From NCBI RefSeq assembly GCF_013365535.1, contig NZ_CP053590.1, forward strand, positions 5,136,501 to 5,200,500: a stretch of 64,000 bases of DNA. Reading direction: 5' to 3'. The notes under the pieces are model-generated. The model searched no databases. It saw only the letters and a program-made list of their open reading frames with translations, and was not told where the DNA came from. Each line of letters starts with the position of its first letter. The first letter of the stretch is position 1. Made by a program: the position numbers and the translations under genes. Below are positions 18,101 through 27,203 of the stretch, piece after piece. The stretch is from Aquimarina sp. TRL1. Its GTDB lineage: Bacteria > Bacteroidota > Bacteroidia > Flavobacteriales > Flavobacteriaceae.

Positions 18101-19281
18101 GAGAAGGTACAATTAAAATTTCGGTAAGTCAGGATATAACCGCTCAGCAGGTATTTATAAAAATGACAGATAACGGTCCTGGAATTCCAAAAGAAGAAGC
18201 GGATGATATCTTTAAACTATTTTATCAATCAGAAATCGGTAAAAACACCAAAGGATCTGGAATTGGACTCGCACTGAGTAAAGAATTGATCGCTCTTCAT
18301 TACGGGGAGATCAGCGTGACCCCTCTAACACCTAAGGGAAGTTGCTTCACCGTAACACTATCCTCCAGAGAAGATCTTTTTTCCGAGGAACAAAAAATAA
18401 AAGAAGAAGTTTCTGAACACCAATTACTGTCTCCATCTATTACAGGAGCTGTTCCCGTATTGACAACTCCTTGTTCCCAAAAAGCTATCTATACCTTACT
18501 GATTGTAGAAGACAATGTAGAAATGCAAATTTTCTTAAAAGATATCTTATCCAATCAATATAATATCCTCTTAGCAGAAAATGGTCTGGAAGGTGTTGCT
18601 CTGGCAGAAAAACACCTTCCTGATGTGATTATTAGTGATGTAATGATGCCTGTCATGGATGGAATCGAATTCTGCAAAACCCTGCAAAAGAAAAAGACAA
18701 CGGCTCATATTCCTATTATCTTATTAACTGCCAAGAATACGACCAAAACAAAATTAGAAGGATTACAATCCGGTGCGGTAGAGTTTATCAAAAAACCATT
18801 TAACTTTCATGAACTCTTATTGCGTATCAACAATATTATTGAAACCAGAGAAAAAATACTGACAAAGTATAAAACAGATGTCATCAGTCGTCCCAAAGAT
18901 CATCATGTACGCTCCAAAGATGACATCTTTATGGACAACTTATTAGATGAATTAAACAAACAGATAGAAAACACCAATTATAAATTAGAGGAACTTTCTG
19001 ATTCCCTGCACATGAGCTATTCTGTTATTTATCGAAAATGTCATGAAATTACTGGAAAAACACTGGTAGAACTTCAACGATGCTTAAAATTAAAAAGAGC
19101 CTGTACACTAATCATTAAGCAAGGGTACAACATTTCTGAAGCTGCGTTTATGGTCGGTTATAAAGATGCTAAATATTTTACTAAATGTTTTAAAGAAGAA
19201 TTCGGACAACCTCCTAACTTTTTTAAAAAAGAAGCACATAAAATCGGAATTGAAGAAACGATAAAAAAACACAAATTATAA
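15160..19281 (+). CDS. hybrid two-component system regulator (HTCS, propeller sensor)
   Basis: A GTG start gives 1373 residues. The order is: signal/TM segment near 20-38; a two-component-regulator propeller with repeated IWI(G/A)T-type blades (about 40-700); a Y_Y_Y domain (YAYRLKGFDQNWI, about 727-777); a TM segment near 798-822; HisKA with MSHEIQTPLTLITGP (His near 854); HATPase with NLLSNAFKF, DNGPGIP and GSGIGLAL (about 960-1070); a receiver with IVEDN and ISDVMMPVMDG (Asp near 1157) and FIKKPF; and an AraC-type HTH to the C-terminus (about 1255-1357). In Bacteroidota such proteins sense oligosaccharides in the periplasm and activate nearby glycan genes. The likely target is the divergent GH109 gene. 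Confidence 0.95.
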   Translation: MSTKTLQYPLKNKTIVPKKRKWFLWGLWCFLSFSFYGQSSSHFIHLDKTFNTFYSQTVEDDLGYIWISNTDGLYKYNGYDYFFTSYKQIFGEHFISDRDFFFTKDRHYNLWIATQKGELTKINPYGEYTSFREQLRTFHDSNQITYILPTATNTWFGSKHGTLYTYSHATDTLKKIASIPGAFTPFKKVNSMIFVNPHTILVSTPEDLYLFDTQKKVFTKADTPFPIDKEDIIKLALDKKNRIWISSELHGLFCYNQETRNGFTQFSKTNENIQKTDMFISVFCDSRGVIWAGTDGDGLYRIDPETDTTTILKHNETDKFSISNNSITHINEDSKGNIWLTLKKGKIDVLPYTNNNIQYYNGCVKGTPHKILSILKASDNSLWLGTDGNGINRVFPDKQKVQYNNQQTDTSFFKGKYINCLVEDTNGNIWIATYQNGLWVYDIKKQHFSKIPITSNTGKTTLHILSLLKDTQGRIWVGSKIGMHLYDADKNFLANFDLGVNGLFGDHVIDIKEDNTNTFWISVVRGGIFRFNENQHSIANSDFTHIPFPKDHVDTDCKNFSIHPDNKQNLWITCRSGFLLQYNIAKNVYTSHLTNPRLHDIDIKDIQIQTPDILWISSTNGIHQYHLKKDLITSYYEADGLLVTEYGVQSTYQDTHGIIYFGGENGATSFDPKQMIQKETDAQLYINTIEILNKPAKQILGNQLSTTTENVSDLYLNADQASFSFQFSAIDNVLNPNYHYAYRLKGFDQNWITPKKDRIATYTNIPHGRYTFEVKGGAKKGIWNIPSRKLNIRITPPWWLSTTAYILYTIFASLIIYSISSWLQLKNKLNKEAWQNHKEKELYAVKMNFFTKMSHEIQTPLTLITGPIDDMLERAKSSGNQLLNQRLLMIKNNANRLSRIATELMIVRNKEMGRLKILVAKNDLIQDLKNIAFSFSEQARFKNIDFIQEYPTKALHIWYDKEKIEHVIYNLLSNAFKFTPREGTIKISVSQDITAQQVFIKMTDNGPGIPKEEADDIFKLFYQSEIGKNTKGSGIGLALSKELIALHYGEISVTPLTPKGSCFTVTLSSREDLFSEEQKIKEEVSEHQLLSPSITGAVPVLTTPCSQKAIYTLLIVEDNVEMQIFLKDILSNQYNILLAENGLEGVALAEKHLPDVIISDVMMPVMDGIEFCKTLQKKKTTAHIPIILLTAKNTTKTKLEGLQSGAVEFIKKPFNFHELLLRINNIIETREKILTKYKTDVISRPKDHHVRSKDDIFMDNLLDELNKQIENTNYKLEELSDSLHMSYSVIYRKCHEITGKTLVELQRCLKLKRACTLIIKQGYNISEAAFMVGYKDAKYFTKCFKEEFGQPPNFFKKEAHKIGIEETIKKHKL

Positions 19282-19290
19282 CTTCAACAA

Positions 19291-19320
19291 AAAGAGCATT
19301 CACTAATGTGAATGCTCTTT
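19291..19320. terminator. bidirectional terminator between HTCS and purC
   Basis: A perfect 13-bp stem (19291-19303 with 19308-19320) and a TAAT loop have A and T runs on both sides. It lies between two convergent genes and can serve both. Confidence 0.85.
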
Positions 19321-19343
19321 GCTAATTTTATATAGATGATGTA

Positions 19344-20294
19344 TTAAACAGTTTCTAAATACGTCAATACATTTTCTTCAATTCGCTTATTGATGTCTGT
19401 AACATCTCCTTTTACAAAGGTAGTACCTGTAATGTTTTCAAAAAGCTCTATATATCGATCCGAAACAGAATTGATATATGCTTCATTCATCTCTGGTATT
19501 TGTTGTCCTTCTTTCCCCTGAAAACCATTACTGATCAACCACTGTCTCACAAATTCCTTTGATAATTGTTTTTGAGCTTCTCCTTTTTCTTGTCGTTCTT
19601 CATATCCTTCTGCATAAAAGTATCTGGAAGAATCAGGAGTATGAATCTCATCAATCAGTACAATCTTACCGTCTTTCGTTTTACCGAACTCATACTTCGT
19701 ATCTACCAAAATTAATCCGCGTTCGGCGGCTATTTCAGTTCCTCTCTGGAAAAGTTTTCGGGTATAATCTTCCAAAACCAGGTAATCGGCTTCCGAAACA
19801 ATTCCCTGGGCTAAAATAGCTTCTCTGGAAATATCTTCATCGTGTTCTCCATTATCTGCTTTTGTCGAAGGTGTAATAATAGGAGAAGGGAATTTATCAT
19901 TTTCCTTCATACCTTCTGGCATTGGTACGCCACATAATACTCTTTTTCCTGCTTTATATTCTCTCGCTGCATGTCCTGACAGGTATCCCCGAATAACCAT
20001 TTCGACCTTAAACGGGGTACATAAATGCCCTACAGAGACACTTGGGTCCGGAGTAGCAATTAGCCAATTAGGCACTAAATCTTCTGTAGCTTTCATCATC
20101 TGAGTAGCAATCTGATTTAAGATTTGCCCTTTAAAAGGAATTCCTTTAGGCATTACCACATCAAACGCTGATAAACGATCGGTAGCAATCATTACCAACA
20201 ACTCATCATTGATTGTATACACCTCTCTTACTTTTCCTTTATACACTGATTTTTGACCCGGAAAATTAAAATCCGTACCTGTAATGGTATTCAT
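19344..20294 (-). CDS. purC: phosphoribosylaminoimidazole-succinocarboxamide synthase
   Basis: PurC joins aspartate to carboxyaminoimidazole ribotide using ATP in purine synthesis. The 316-residue protein has the SAICAR synthetase pattern: [11 protein letters not shown] near residues 17-27, [25 protein letters not shown] near 34-58, [17 protein letters not shown] near 96-112, then [31 protein letters not shown] near 193-223. The length is that of the longer PurC type usual in Bacteroidota. It is convergent with the HTCS gene and follows phoH on the same strand by 117 bp. Confidence 0.95.
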   Translation of the reverse strand: MNTITGTDFNFPGQKSVYKGKVREVYTINDELLVMIATDRLSAFDVVMPKGIPFKGQILNQIATQMMKATEDLVPNWLIATPDPSVSVGHLCTPFKVEMVIRGYLSGHAAREYKAGKRVLCGVPMPEGMKENDKFPSPIITPSTKADNGEHDEDISREAILAQGIVSEADYLVLEDYTRKLFQRGTEIAAERGLILVDTKYEFGKTKDGKIVLIDEIHTPDSSRYFYAEGYEERQEKGEAQKQLSKEFVRQWLISNGFQGKEGQQIPEMNEAYINSVSDRYIELFENITGTTFVKGDVTDINKRIEENVLTYLETV

Positions 20295-20411
20295 TTGTTT
20301 TACTCTAAATTAAATTTATAACAAGCTGCCTTCCCTCTATACTGAAATCTCAGTAGATTAGGTGTCTGCAAATATCTGTCTTTTTGAAGAAAATCCTGCC
20401 TAAAAAAGTAT

Positions 20412-21368
20412 TTATCCGTTCCTGTTTTCTATTTCTTTATAAGCAGCGATCACTTTTTTCACCAATTTATGACGTACCACATCCTTATCATCCAGATGTA
20501 TAATTCCGATTCCATTGATATTTTTCAGAACTAATAAGGCTTCTTTTAGTCCTGAAGTCACCCGTCGTGGTAAGTCTATCTGTCCCGGATCTCCTGTGAT
20601 AATAAATTTAGCATTCTTCCCCATTCGGGTTAAGAACATTTTCATCTGGGCATGTGTGGTATTTTGCGCCTCATCCAGGATGACAAAAGCATTATCCAGT
20701 GTTCGTCCTCTCATAAATGCCATGGGAGCAATTTGTATCACTCCTTTTTCTATCAGGCTAGCTAGTTTCTCATGAGGAATCATATCGCGTAAAGCATCAT
20801 ACAATGGCTGCATATACGGATCCAGCTTTTCTTTCATATCTCCTGGAAGAAATCCAAGGTTCTCCCCTGCCTCTACTGCTGGTCGTGTCAGAACGATTCG
20901 TTTTACCTGTTTCTCTTTTAGGGCTTTTACTGCCAGTGCAACTCCTACATAGGTCTTTCCGGTTCCGGCAGGACCAATTGCAAAAACCATATCATTGGCA
21001 TAAGAAGTTTCTACCAGTCTGCGCTGATTAGCTGATTGTGCTTTTATAAGTTTTCCTCCTACTCCATGAACTAATACTTCGGAACTGACATCAGAGGTCT
21101 CATAATCTGCCTTGCTCTCGCTTGTCAACACACGTTCGATTCCATTTTCATCCAGCTTATTATACTTGGCAAAATGCTCTAGCAACATATTAAAGCGAAT
21201 GTCAAACTCTTCCAGTGTCTCTTCCTCTCCATAGACTTTAATCTTACTGCCTCGGGCAACAATTTTTAGTTTGGGAAAGTATTTTTTTAATAATTCGATA
21301 TTTCCATTCTGGAGTCCAAAAAACTCCTTTGGATTTATTTCTGTTAGTTCTATTATAAGTTCATTCAA
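20412..21368 (-). CDS. PhoH-like ATPase
   Basis: The 318-residue cytosolic P-loop ATPase has Walker A GPAGTGKTYVGVALAV near residues 132-147 and Walker B AFVILDEAQN near 227-236, with ITGDPGQIDLPR near 255-266 as a conserved sensor segment. The N-terminal roughly 100 residues form the small domain typical of the PhoH/YbeZ branch, which is linked to RNA metabolism and ribosome-associated functions with YbeY. It lies upstream of purC on the minus strand and diverges from the SAM hydroxide adenosyltransferase-like gene across about 260 bp. Confidence 0.93.
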   Translation of the reverse strand: MNELIIELTEINPKEFFGLQNGNIELLKKYFPKLKIVARGSKIKVYGEEETLEEFDIRFNMLLEHFAKYNKLDENGIERVLTSESKADYETSDVSSEVLVHGVGGKLIKAQSANQRRLVETSYANDMVFAIGPAGTGKTYVGVALAVKALKEKQVKRIVLTRPAVEAGENLGFLPGDMKEKLDPYMQPLYDALRDMIPHEKLASLIEKGVIQIAPMAFMRGRTLDNAFVILDEAQNTTHAQMKMFLTRMGKNAKFIITGDPGQIDLPRRVTSGLKEALLVLKNINGIGIIHLDDKDVVRHKLVKKVIAAYKEIENRNG

Positions 21369-21630
21369 AAGCTATACAAATTTTAGTATGATTTGTTTTT
21401 AGGATTGACTAAGTTTGCGAAGTTATTTGAGGTTTGAACTGGAAAAACGTCTGCGTTCTTATTCCTTTTTTGAGTATTTTGAACATCATTTACAGATAGC
21501 ACAAACACATACATCAATCAGGGCATAAATAATACAGTTTGTTATTCAGGTATAAAACTTCGAACAACTTCAAAACAAATTTACATATTTTTAGACGCTT
21601 ACAATTAAAAGATATTAACAATTATTGTTC

Positions 21631-22461
21631 ATGCCTATTATAACTTTAACAACAGATTTCGGAATCAAAGATCATTTTGTGTCTGCCGTTAAAGGTGCTA
21701 TTTATACGGAATTACCTGATGCAAAAATTGTTGATATTTCTCATGAGATCTCTCCTTTTCATATTACCGAAGCTGCTTATATTATCCAGAATGCCTATAA
21801 AAGCTTTCCAAAAGGCAGTATTCATATCGTGGGGATTGACAGTGAGCCCAACCCTGAAAACAAACATATTGCCGTTAAGCTCAATGATCATTACTTCATT
21901 TGTGCTAATAATGGTCTTATCGGATTGATCGCTTCTGAATTTATTCCCGAAAAAATTGTGGAAATTAATATTCATAATGCAATTGACACTAACTTTCCTG
22001 TTCTTGATGTTTTTGTAGCAGTAGCCTGTCATATCGCCCGGGGAGGAACGCTGGAGGTTATTGGCAAAAATATTTCTGAGATTAAAATTATCAAAGGAAT
22101 GACTCCTATCGTTAATGTCGGGGATAAGCAAATTGTAGGCAGCATTATCTATATTGATAACTACGGAAACCTTATCACTAATATTACCAGAAAACTATTC
22201 GAAGAAGTTGGTAAAGGAAGAAAATTCAAAATCTATGCCCGAAATGCAATCTTCGAAAATGTATATGAACGATATAGTGATGCTATTAATTTCTCGATTG
22301 AAAAGAGCAAACGAGAAGAAGATGGTAAAAAATTAGCTATTTTTAATTCTTCTGATTATCTGGAATTAGCCATTTATAAAAGTAATCCCAAAACGGTGGG
22401 AGGCGCTTCCAGCTTATTCGGATTAGATTACAGAGATACAGTCAGTATTAATTTTGAGTAA
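21631..22461 (+). CDS. SAM hydroxide adenosyltransferase-like protein (DUF62 family)
   Basis: The ATG at 21631 (MPIITLTTDFG) is chosen over a TTG two codons earlier. This 276-residue protein belongs to the DUF62 / SAM-dependent halogenase-like superfamily: ITLTTDFGIKDHFVSAVKG at the N-terminus with conserved Asp, VDISHEISPF near residue 34, IHIVGIDSEPNP near 70, FICANNGLIG near 90, and a C-terminal IIYIDNYGNLITNI segment. Members without the halide site hydrolyse S-adenosylmethionine to adenosine and methionine. The placement just upstream of the gliding genes is probably operonic (5 bp to the next gene). Confidence 0.9.
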   Translation: MPIITLTTDFGIKDHFVSAVKGAIYTELPDAKIVDISHEISPFHITEAAYIIQNAYKSFPKGSIHIVGIDSEPNPENKHIAVKLNDHYFICANNGLIGLIASEFIPEKIVEINIHNAIDTNFPVLDVFVAVACHIARGGTLEVIGKNISEIKIIKGMTPIVNVGDKQIVGSIIYIDNYGNLITNITRKLFEEVGKGRKFKIYARNAIFENVYERYSDAINFSIEKSKREEDGKKLAIFNSSDYLELAIYKSNPKTVGGASSLFGLDYRDTVSINFE

Positions 22462-22466
22462 GTAAC

Positions 22467-22754
22467 ATGATCATACGAGTCGTTAAAATGGGGTTTATCC
22501 CAGAAGAGGTTGAAGCATTTCTAAACGTGTTCGAAAAAAACAAGCAACACATTCGGCATTTCGAAGGGTGCTCGCACTTGAGATTACTTAGAGATAAGCA
22601 TACTCCTAATCAATTTTTCACCTACAGTCACTGGGAATCGGAAACACATCTCAATAACTATAGGAACTCTGCGTTATTCAAAGAAGTTTGGGCGCAAACC
22701 AAAATCAAATTCAATCAAAAACCAGAAGCCTGGAGTATGACAGAATCCTCTTAA
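22467..22754 (+). CDS. antibiotic biosynthesis monooxygenase (ABM) domain protein
   Basis: The 95-residue protein is a single dimeric alpha-beta barrel domain: MIIRVVKMGF, then a helix and HIRHFEGCSHLRLLRD near 34-50, FFTYSHWESETHLNNYRNSALF near 57-78, and WAQTKIKF. The pattern GC-HLR-L-D-----F-TYSHWE is characteristic of YgiN/ABM-like proteins, whose roles range from quinol oxidation to heme handling. It starts 5 bp after the DUF62 gene and ends 42 bp before the gliding fusion gene, so all three may share a transcript. Confidence 0.88.
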   Translation: MIIRVVKMGFIPEEVEAFLNVFEKNKQHIRHFEGCSHLRLLRDKHTPNQFFTYSHWESETHLNNYRNSALFKEVWAQTKIKFNQKPEAWSMTESS

Positions 22755-22796
22755 TGATCCTGCTACGAATGCGCTATAAAATATAATGACAGCACT

Positions 22797-25193
22797 ATGC
22801 TTGCACTCATAAGAAAAGAAATAAACACTTTTTTTGCCTCGGCAATAGGCTATTTAGTTATTGCTATTTTTTTACTGATTAACGGACTCTTCTTATGGGT
22901 TTTTAGAGGTCCTTATAATATACTGAATAGCGGTTTCGCGGATTTATCTCCTTTTTTTCAGCTTGCCCCATGGATCTTACTATTTCTGGTACCTGCTACC
23001 ACTATGAGAAGTTTTGCCGAAGAGAGAAAATCAGGAACATTAGAACTCCTATTAACTAGTTCTTTAAAAAAGAGAGAAATTGTTCTCGGAAAATTCTTAG
23101 GAAATTTTATACTGATAGGAATCGCTTTACTACCTAGCATTCTTTATTTTATCACCTTATACCAGCTTGGAAATCCCGTGGGAAATATCGATGCTGCAAG
23201 TGTTTTTGGGTCATATATAGCACTATTTTTACTAAGTGCCTCATATACTGCTATTGGTATTTTCTCATCTTCAATTACACAAAACCAGATTATTGCTTTT
23301 CTTATTGCAGCGCTTTTATCCTTCTTATTCTATTTGGGATGGAACAGTTTGGCAGAATTTGATCCTTCTGGGGTAAGTGGTCTCTTTTTCGAGCAGTTGG
23401 GAATGCAGTTTCATTATGAACGAATTAGCCGCGGGGTTATCGATACCAGAGATGTGGTATATTTTCTACTCGTGCTTATTGTTTTTTTAGTCATGACAGC
23501 TATTACCCTGCAAAAGAAAACTATCGTTCAAAAAATGAAGTCCATCGCATTGAGCTGTATCATTGGGGTCATTGTCGTCGCCATTGGAAACACGTATTAC
23601 AAGCGTTTTGACCTTACTCATGACCAACGATTTACACTATCAGAAGCAACTAAGAAATTAGTTCGGGATATCGAAGTACCTATTGCTATTGATGTTTTAT
23701 TAGAAGGGGATTTCCCTTCTGAGTTCAGGCGCTTACAAACCGAAACCAAGCAACTACTGGAAGAATTCAATGCACTGAATCCGAAAGTAAAATACATTTT
23801 CATCGATCCGCTAAAGGAAGAAGAAATCCGGGAAGAGACTTTGCTACAATTACAGCAACACGGATTAACCCCCATGCAGGTCACCGTTAAGGAAAGCGGA
23901 AAAACAGAAACCGAAACGGTTGTTCCCTGGGCAATTGTAAATTATCAGGATAAAAGTGTTCGAATTCCACTAGTCAAACATACTATTGGAGCTTCTACAG
24001 AAGAACGTGTTAGTAATTCAATTCAGCAACTCGAATATGCTTTTGCTGATGGGTTGACGAAACTACTCCGATCAAACAAACAAAAAATTGCCCTTCTCAA
24101 AGGGAATGGGCAATTACATGGATTGAAAATTGCCGACTTCGTTAGAAACCTGCAAAAGCATTATCACCTCAATTCTTTTCCTTTAGATTCTGCTAACGGG
24201 AATCCATTAAAAACATTGGAAGATCTACAGAATTTTGATTTGATTATTAATACCAAACCTACCCAGACATTTAGTGAAAATGAAAAATATGTATTGGATC
24301 AATATCTGATGCATGGAGGAAAAGCAATCTGGATGGTCGAACCTGTGGATATGGAAATCGATAGCCTGCTCACTCCCAGTGGGAGCGCACTAGCAACAAT
24401 CCGAGATTTGCAGCTTAATGACCTGCTATTCTCCTACGGAGTTCGAATTAATCCGGTATTGGTTAATGATTTAATATCCTCCCCTCTGGTACTGGCATCA
24501 GGAGAAGGAAATAACACTCAGTTTAATACTTTCCCTTGGTTTTACAACCCTCTGGCTAAAACAAAAAGTGAGCATCCCGTTATTAAGAATATTGAGGCGG
24601 TTCAATTTGAATTTGCAAATCAGATTGACACCCTAAAAAACGATATCAAAAAAACGATCTTATTACAAAGCTCTGAAAAAACAAAACTAGAAGGAGTTCC
24701 TAAACAAATATCGCTGGATATTATTCAAAAAAAACCGGATCTTACTTCTTACAATCAAGGGAAGCAAAATTTGGCAGTTTTATTGGAAGGTTCTTTTAAA
24801 TCTAACTATAAAAACCGCGTAAAACCTGTAAAAAATGAAGCGCATAAAGATCATGGTGCTCCTTCAAAAATGATTGTTATTGCCGATGGTGATATTGCAA
24901 AGAACTTCGTACGAAAAAATCGTCCGATGGAATTAGGCTATGACCCGATTCTCAATCTCCAATACGGGAATAAAGAATTTTTGATGAATGCCGTCAATTA
25001 TCTGATGGATGACTCGGGACTTATTAGTGTACGAAGTAAAAAAATAAACATCCCATTTTTAGAAATAGAAAAGGTAGTTCGTCAAAAAAGTACATGGCAG
25101 GCAATTAATATTATAATGCCTTTATTATGTCTTGTTTTATTTGGTGTTGCGTTTATCTTTTTGAGAAAAAGAAAGTACAAAAAACCTCTTTAG
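22797..25193 (+). CDS. gldFG: gliding motility ABC transporter GldF-GldG fusion protein
   Basis: The 798-residue frame joins two proteins that are separate in Flavobacterium johnsoniae. Residues 1-246 are GldF, an ABC-2 permease with six membrane segments (start LIRKEINTFFASAIGYLVIAI, conserved FAEERKSGTLELLLTSSL near 79-96). Residues 247-798 are GldG: an N-terminal TM, then YKRFDLTHDQRFTLSEATKK, EFRRLQTETKQLLEEFNALN, a large periplasmic domain, and a C-terminal TM near 768-790 with a basic tail. An ATG at 23535 (residue 247) marks the ancestral gldG start and may still allow separate GldG. With GldA ATPase this transporter is needed for gliding in some flavobacteria; gldA is not in the window. 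dnaN lies downstream. Confidence 0.93.
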   Translation: MLALIRKEINTFFASAIGYLVIAIFLLINGLFLWVFRGPYNILNSGFADLSPFFQLAPWILLFLVPATTMRSFAEERKSGTLELLLTSSLKKREIVLGKFLGNFILIGIALLPSILYFITLYQLGNPVGNIDAASVFGSYIALFLLSASYTAIGIFSSSITQNQIIAFLIAALLSFLFYLGWNSLAEFDPSGVSGLFFEQLGMQFHYERISRGVIDTRDVVYFLLVLIVFLVMTAITLQKKTIVQKMKSIALSCIIGVIVVAIGNTYYKRFDLTHDQRFTLSEATKKLVRDIEVPIAIDVLLEGDFPSEFRRLQTETKQLLEEFNALNPKVKYIFIDPLKEEEIREETLLQLQQHGLTPMQVTVKESGKTETETVVPWAIVNYQDKSVRIPLVKHTIGASTEERVSNSIQQLEYAFADGLTKLLRSNKQKIALLKGNGQLHGLKIADFVRNLQKHYHLNSFPLDSANGNPLKTLEDLQNFDLIINTKPTQTFSENEKYVLDQYLMHGGKAIWMVEPVDMEIDSLLTPSGSALATIRDLQLNDLLFSYGVRINPVLVNDLISSPLVLASGEGNNTQFNTFPWFYNPLAKTKSEHPVIKNIEAVQFEFANQIDTLKNDIKKTILLQSSEKTKLEGVPKQISLDIIQKKPDLTSYNQGKQNLAVLLEGSFKSNYKNRVKPVKNEAHKDHGAPSKMIVIADGDIAKNFVRKNRPMELGYDPILNLQYGNKEFLMNAVNYLMDDSGLISVRSKKINIPFLEIEKVVRQKSTWQAINIIMPLLCLVLFGVAFIFLRKRKYKKPL

Positions 25194-25277
25194 GTTCTTT
25201 TCGCTCTGTATCCTTACTACAGCAAATATGATACTATTTTGTATTTTTAAAGAGATACACTTTTTATCATAACTATT

Positions 25278-25865
25278 ATGGATGGAAATGACTATATAGA
25301 GAGCATAAAAAAACAATTCCTTTATTATAAAACCTTAGGCGAAAAAACCTTGCATCAATTGCCGGACGACGCCATTTTCTGGCAGTACAATGAAGCGAGT
25401 AACAGCATTGCAATTCTCATCAAGCACCTCTGGGGGAACATGATGTCCCGATGGACTGATTTTTTGACTACTGACGGAGAAAAAGAATGGAGAAAAAGAG
25501 ATGAGGAATTCGCAAATGATATTCATTCCAAAACTGAATTACTCAAAAAATGGGAAGAAGGATGGACTTGCCTGTTTACCGCCCTAGACACCATTAATAA
25601 GACCAACTTCGATCAATTGGTATACATTCGTAATATAGGACATCGAATACCGGAAGCGATTCATCGTCAATTGGCACATTACTCCTATCATATTGGTCAA
25701 ATCGTATATGTTGGCAAAATGATTTCTAATTCGCAGTGGCAATCTTTATCTATTCCCAAAGGAGGTTCGAAAGCATACAATAAACTTCGTTTCTCTAAAG
25801 AAAAACATCAGGCGCATTATACAGATGCACTACTAAAAGATAAAAACAATACAAAACAAAAGTAA
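25278..25865 (+). CDS. DinB-like DUF1572 family protein
   Basis: The 195-residue protein starts YIESIKKQFLYYKTLGEKTLHQLPDDAIFW, continues with NSIAILIKHLWGNMMSRWTDFLTTDGE near residues 41-67, and closes the bundle with REIHRQLAHYSYHIGQIVYVGK-like helix near 138-160 (H..AHYSYHIG). The spaced histidines are the presumed metal ligands of the DinB/YfiT four-helix bundle. Family members include thiol transferases, but DUF1572 has no assigned reaction. It is monocistronic between the gliding fusion and dnaN. Confidence 0.85.
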   Translation: MDGNDYIESIKKQFLYYKTLGEKTLHQLPDDAIFWQYNEASNSIAILIKHLWGNMMSRWTDFLTTDGEKEWRKRDEEFANDIHSKTELLKKWEEGWTCLFTALDTINKTNFDQLVYIRNIGHRIPEAIHRQLAHYSYHIGQIVYVGKMISNSQWQSLSIPKGGSKAYNKLRFSKEKHQAHYTDALLKDKNNTKQK

Positions 25866-25949
25866 TTTCCCTCCTATTTGGTCAATAACTCCTCTATCAT
25901 TGTTAATAACTATAGTTTTAGAGATACTATATTCCTTGCAGATTAAAAT

Positions 25950-25957
25950 TATATTTG
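25950..25957 (+). promoter_or_regulatory. -7 promoter box TATATTTG of dnaN
   Basis: This is an exact match to TAnnTTTG, 26 bp before the dnaN ATG. A TTG at 25936-25938 is too close for a normal -33 element, so only the -7 part is convincing. Confidence 0.55.
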
Positions 25958-25983
25958 CGTAAACTGTACATAACGAATCGCAC

Positions 25984-27102
25984 ATGAAATTTATAGTATC
26001 CAGTTCATACCTGCTAAAGCAACTTCAAGTATTAGGAGGTGTTATTAACAATAGTAATACCTTGCCTATTTTAGACAATTTTTTGTTTGAACTAGATGGG
26101 AATTCCTTAACGGTTTCTGCTTCTGATTTAGAGACAACTATGTCTGCTAAACTGGAAGTTGAATCAGCAGATGAGGGAGTTATTGCTGTCCCGGCAAAAT
26201 TATTATTAGAAACTCTTAAAACATTCCCGGAACAACCTTTGACGTTTGTGGTCGGTGACAATAACACTATAGAAATCAGCTCTAATCACGGTAAGTATGC
26301 ACTTGCGTATGCTGACGGAGAAGAATTTCCTAAAGCTGTAGAATTAGAAGACCCTAGTGCTACCAATATTCTAGGGGACATTCTGGCTACCGCAATTAGC
26401 AAAACCATTTTTGCTACCGGTAATGATGACCTGAGACCTGTTATGAGTGGTGTGTTTTTTCAGTTTTCTACAGAGCAATTAACTTTTGTAGCTACCGATG
26501 CTCATAAACTTGTTAAATATTCCAGAGAAGATGTGAAGGCTTCTCAGGCTGCAGAATTTATTATGCCTAAAAAGCCATTAAATCTGCTAAAAGGAATTCT
26601 GGCGGGTAGTGATAGCGATGTACTTATAGAATATAATGAATCAAATGCGAAGTTCTCTTTTGATGACACACAGCTTATCTGTCGTCTTATCGATGGTAAA
26701 TACCCTAATTATGAAGCAGTAATTCCTAAGGAGAATCCTAATAAATTAACAATTGCCAGAACACAATTTCTGAATTCAGTAAAAAGGGTTTCTATCTTCT
26801 CTAATAAAACGACACATCAGATTCGTTTAAAAATTGCAGGAGCTGAACTTAATATCTCTGCTGAGGATATCGATTACTCTAATAAAGCAGAAGAGCGATT
26901 GACATGTGATTATCAAGGAGATGATATGCAGATAGGGTTTAACTCTCGTTTTCTGAGTGAAATGCTTAATAACCTTAACGCTGATGAAGTACAGGTAGAA
27001 ATGTCTCTGCCTAACAGAGCGGGAATCCTTACTCCTATCGATGGGCTTGATGAGGGAGAAAATGTTACGATGCTAGTGATGCCAGTAATGCTTAATGATT
27101 AG
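25984..27102 (+). CDS. dnaN: DNA polymerase III sliding clamp (beta subunit)
   Basis: The 372-residue length is that of a bacterial beta clamp with three similar domains (about 1-120, 121-245, 246-372). Recognisable segments are MKFIVSSSYLLKQLQVLGGVI at the start, NTLPILDNFLFELDGNSLTVSASDLE near 22-47, ELRPVMSGVFF-like DLRPVMSGVFFQF near 147-159, FVATDAHKL near 166-174, and the terminal pocket-forming VTMLVMPVML. It encircles DNA and tethers polymerase. It has its own promoter and a strong terminator, and sits beside the gliding gene as in other flavobacteria. Confidence 0.97.
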   Translation: MKFIVSSSYLLKQLQVLGGVINNSNTLPILDNFLFELDGNSLTVSASDLETTMSAKLEVESADEGVIAVPAKLLLETLKTFPEQPLTFVVGDNNTIEISSNHGKYALAYADGEEFPKAVELEDPSATNILGDILATAISKTIFATGNDDLRPVMSGVFFQFSTEQLTFVATDAHKLVKYSREDVKASQAAEFIMPKKPLNLLKGILAGSDSDVLIEYNESNAKFSFDDTQLICRLIDGKYPNYEAVIPKENPNKLTIARTQFLNSVKRVSIFSNKTTHQIRLKIAGAELNISAEDIDYSNKAEERLTCDYQGDDMQIGFNSRFLSEMLNNLNADEVQVEMSLPNRAGILTPIDGLDEGENVTMLVMPVMLND

Positions 27103-27126
27103 AAATACGAAAATTAATATATATCG

Positions 27127-27157
27127 AAAACCACAACAATTGTGTTGTGGTTTTTTT
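27127..27157 (+). terminator. intrinsic terminator of dnaN
   Basis: A perfect stem (27131-27138 with 27143-27150, extended by A-T pairs) with a 4-nt loop is followed by seven or more T residues, starting 25 bp after the dnaN stop. Confidence 0.9.
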
Positions 27158-27203
27158 GTTTTGAGCCCTTACTACAAATTCCCTCACGCTTCTTTCTTCT
27201 TCT

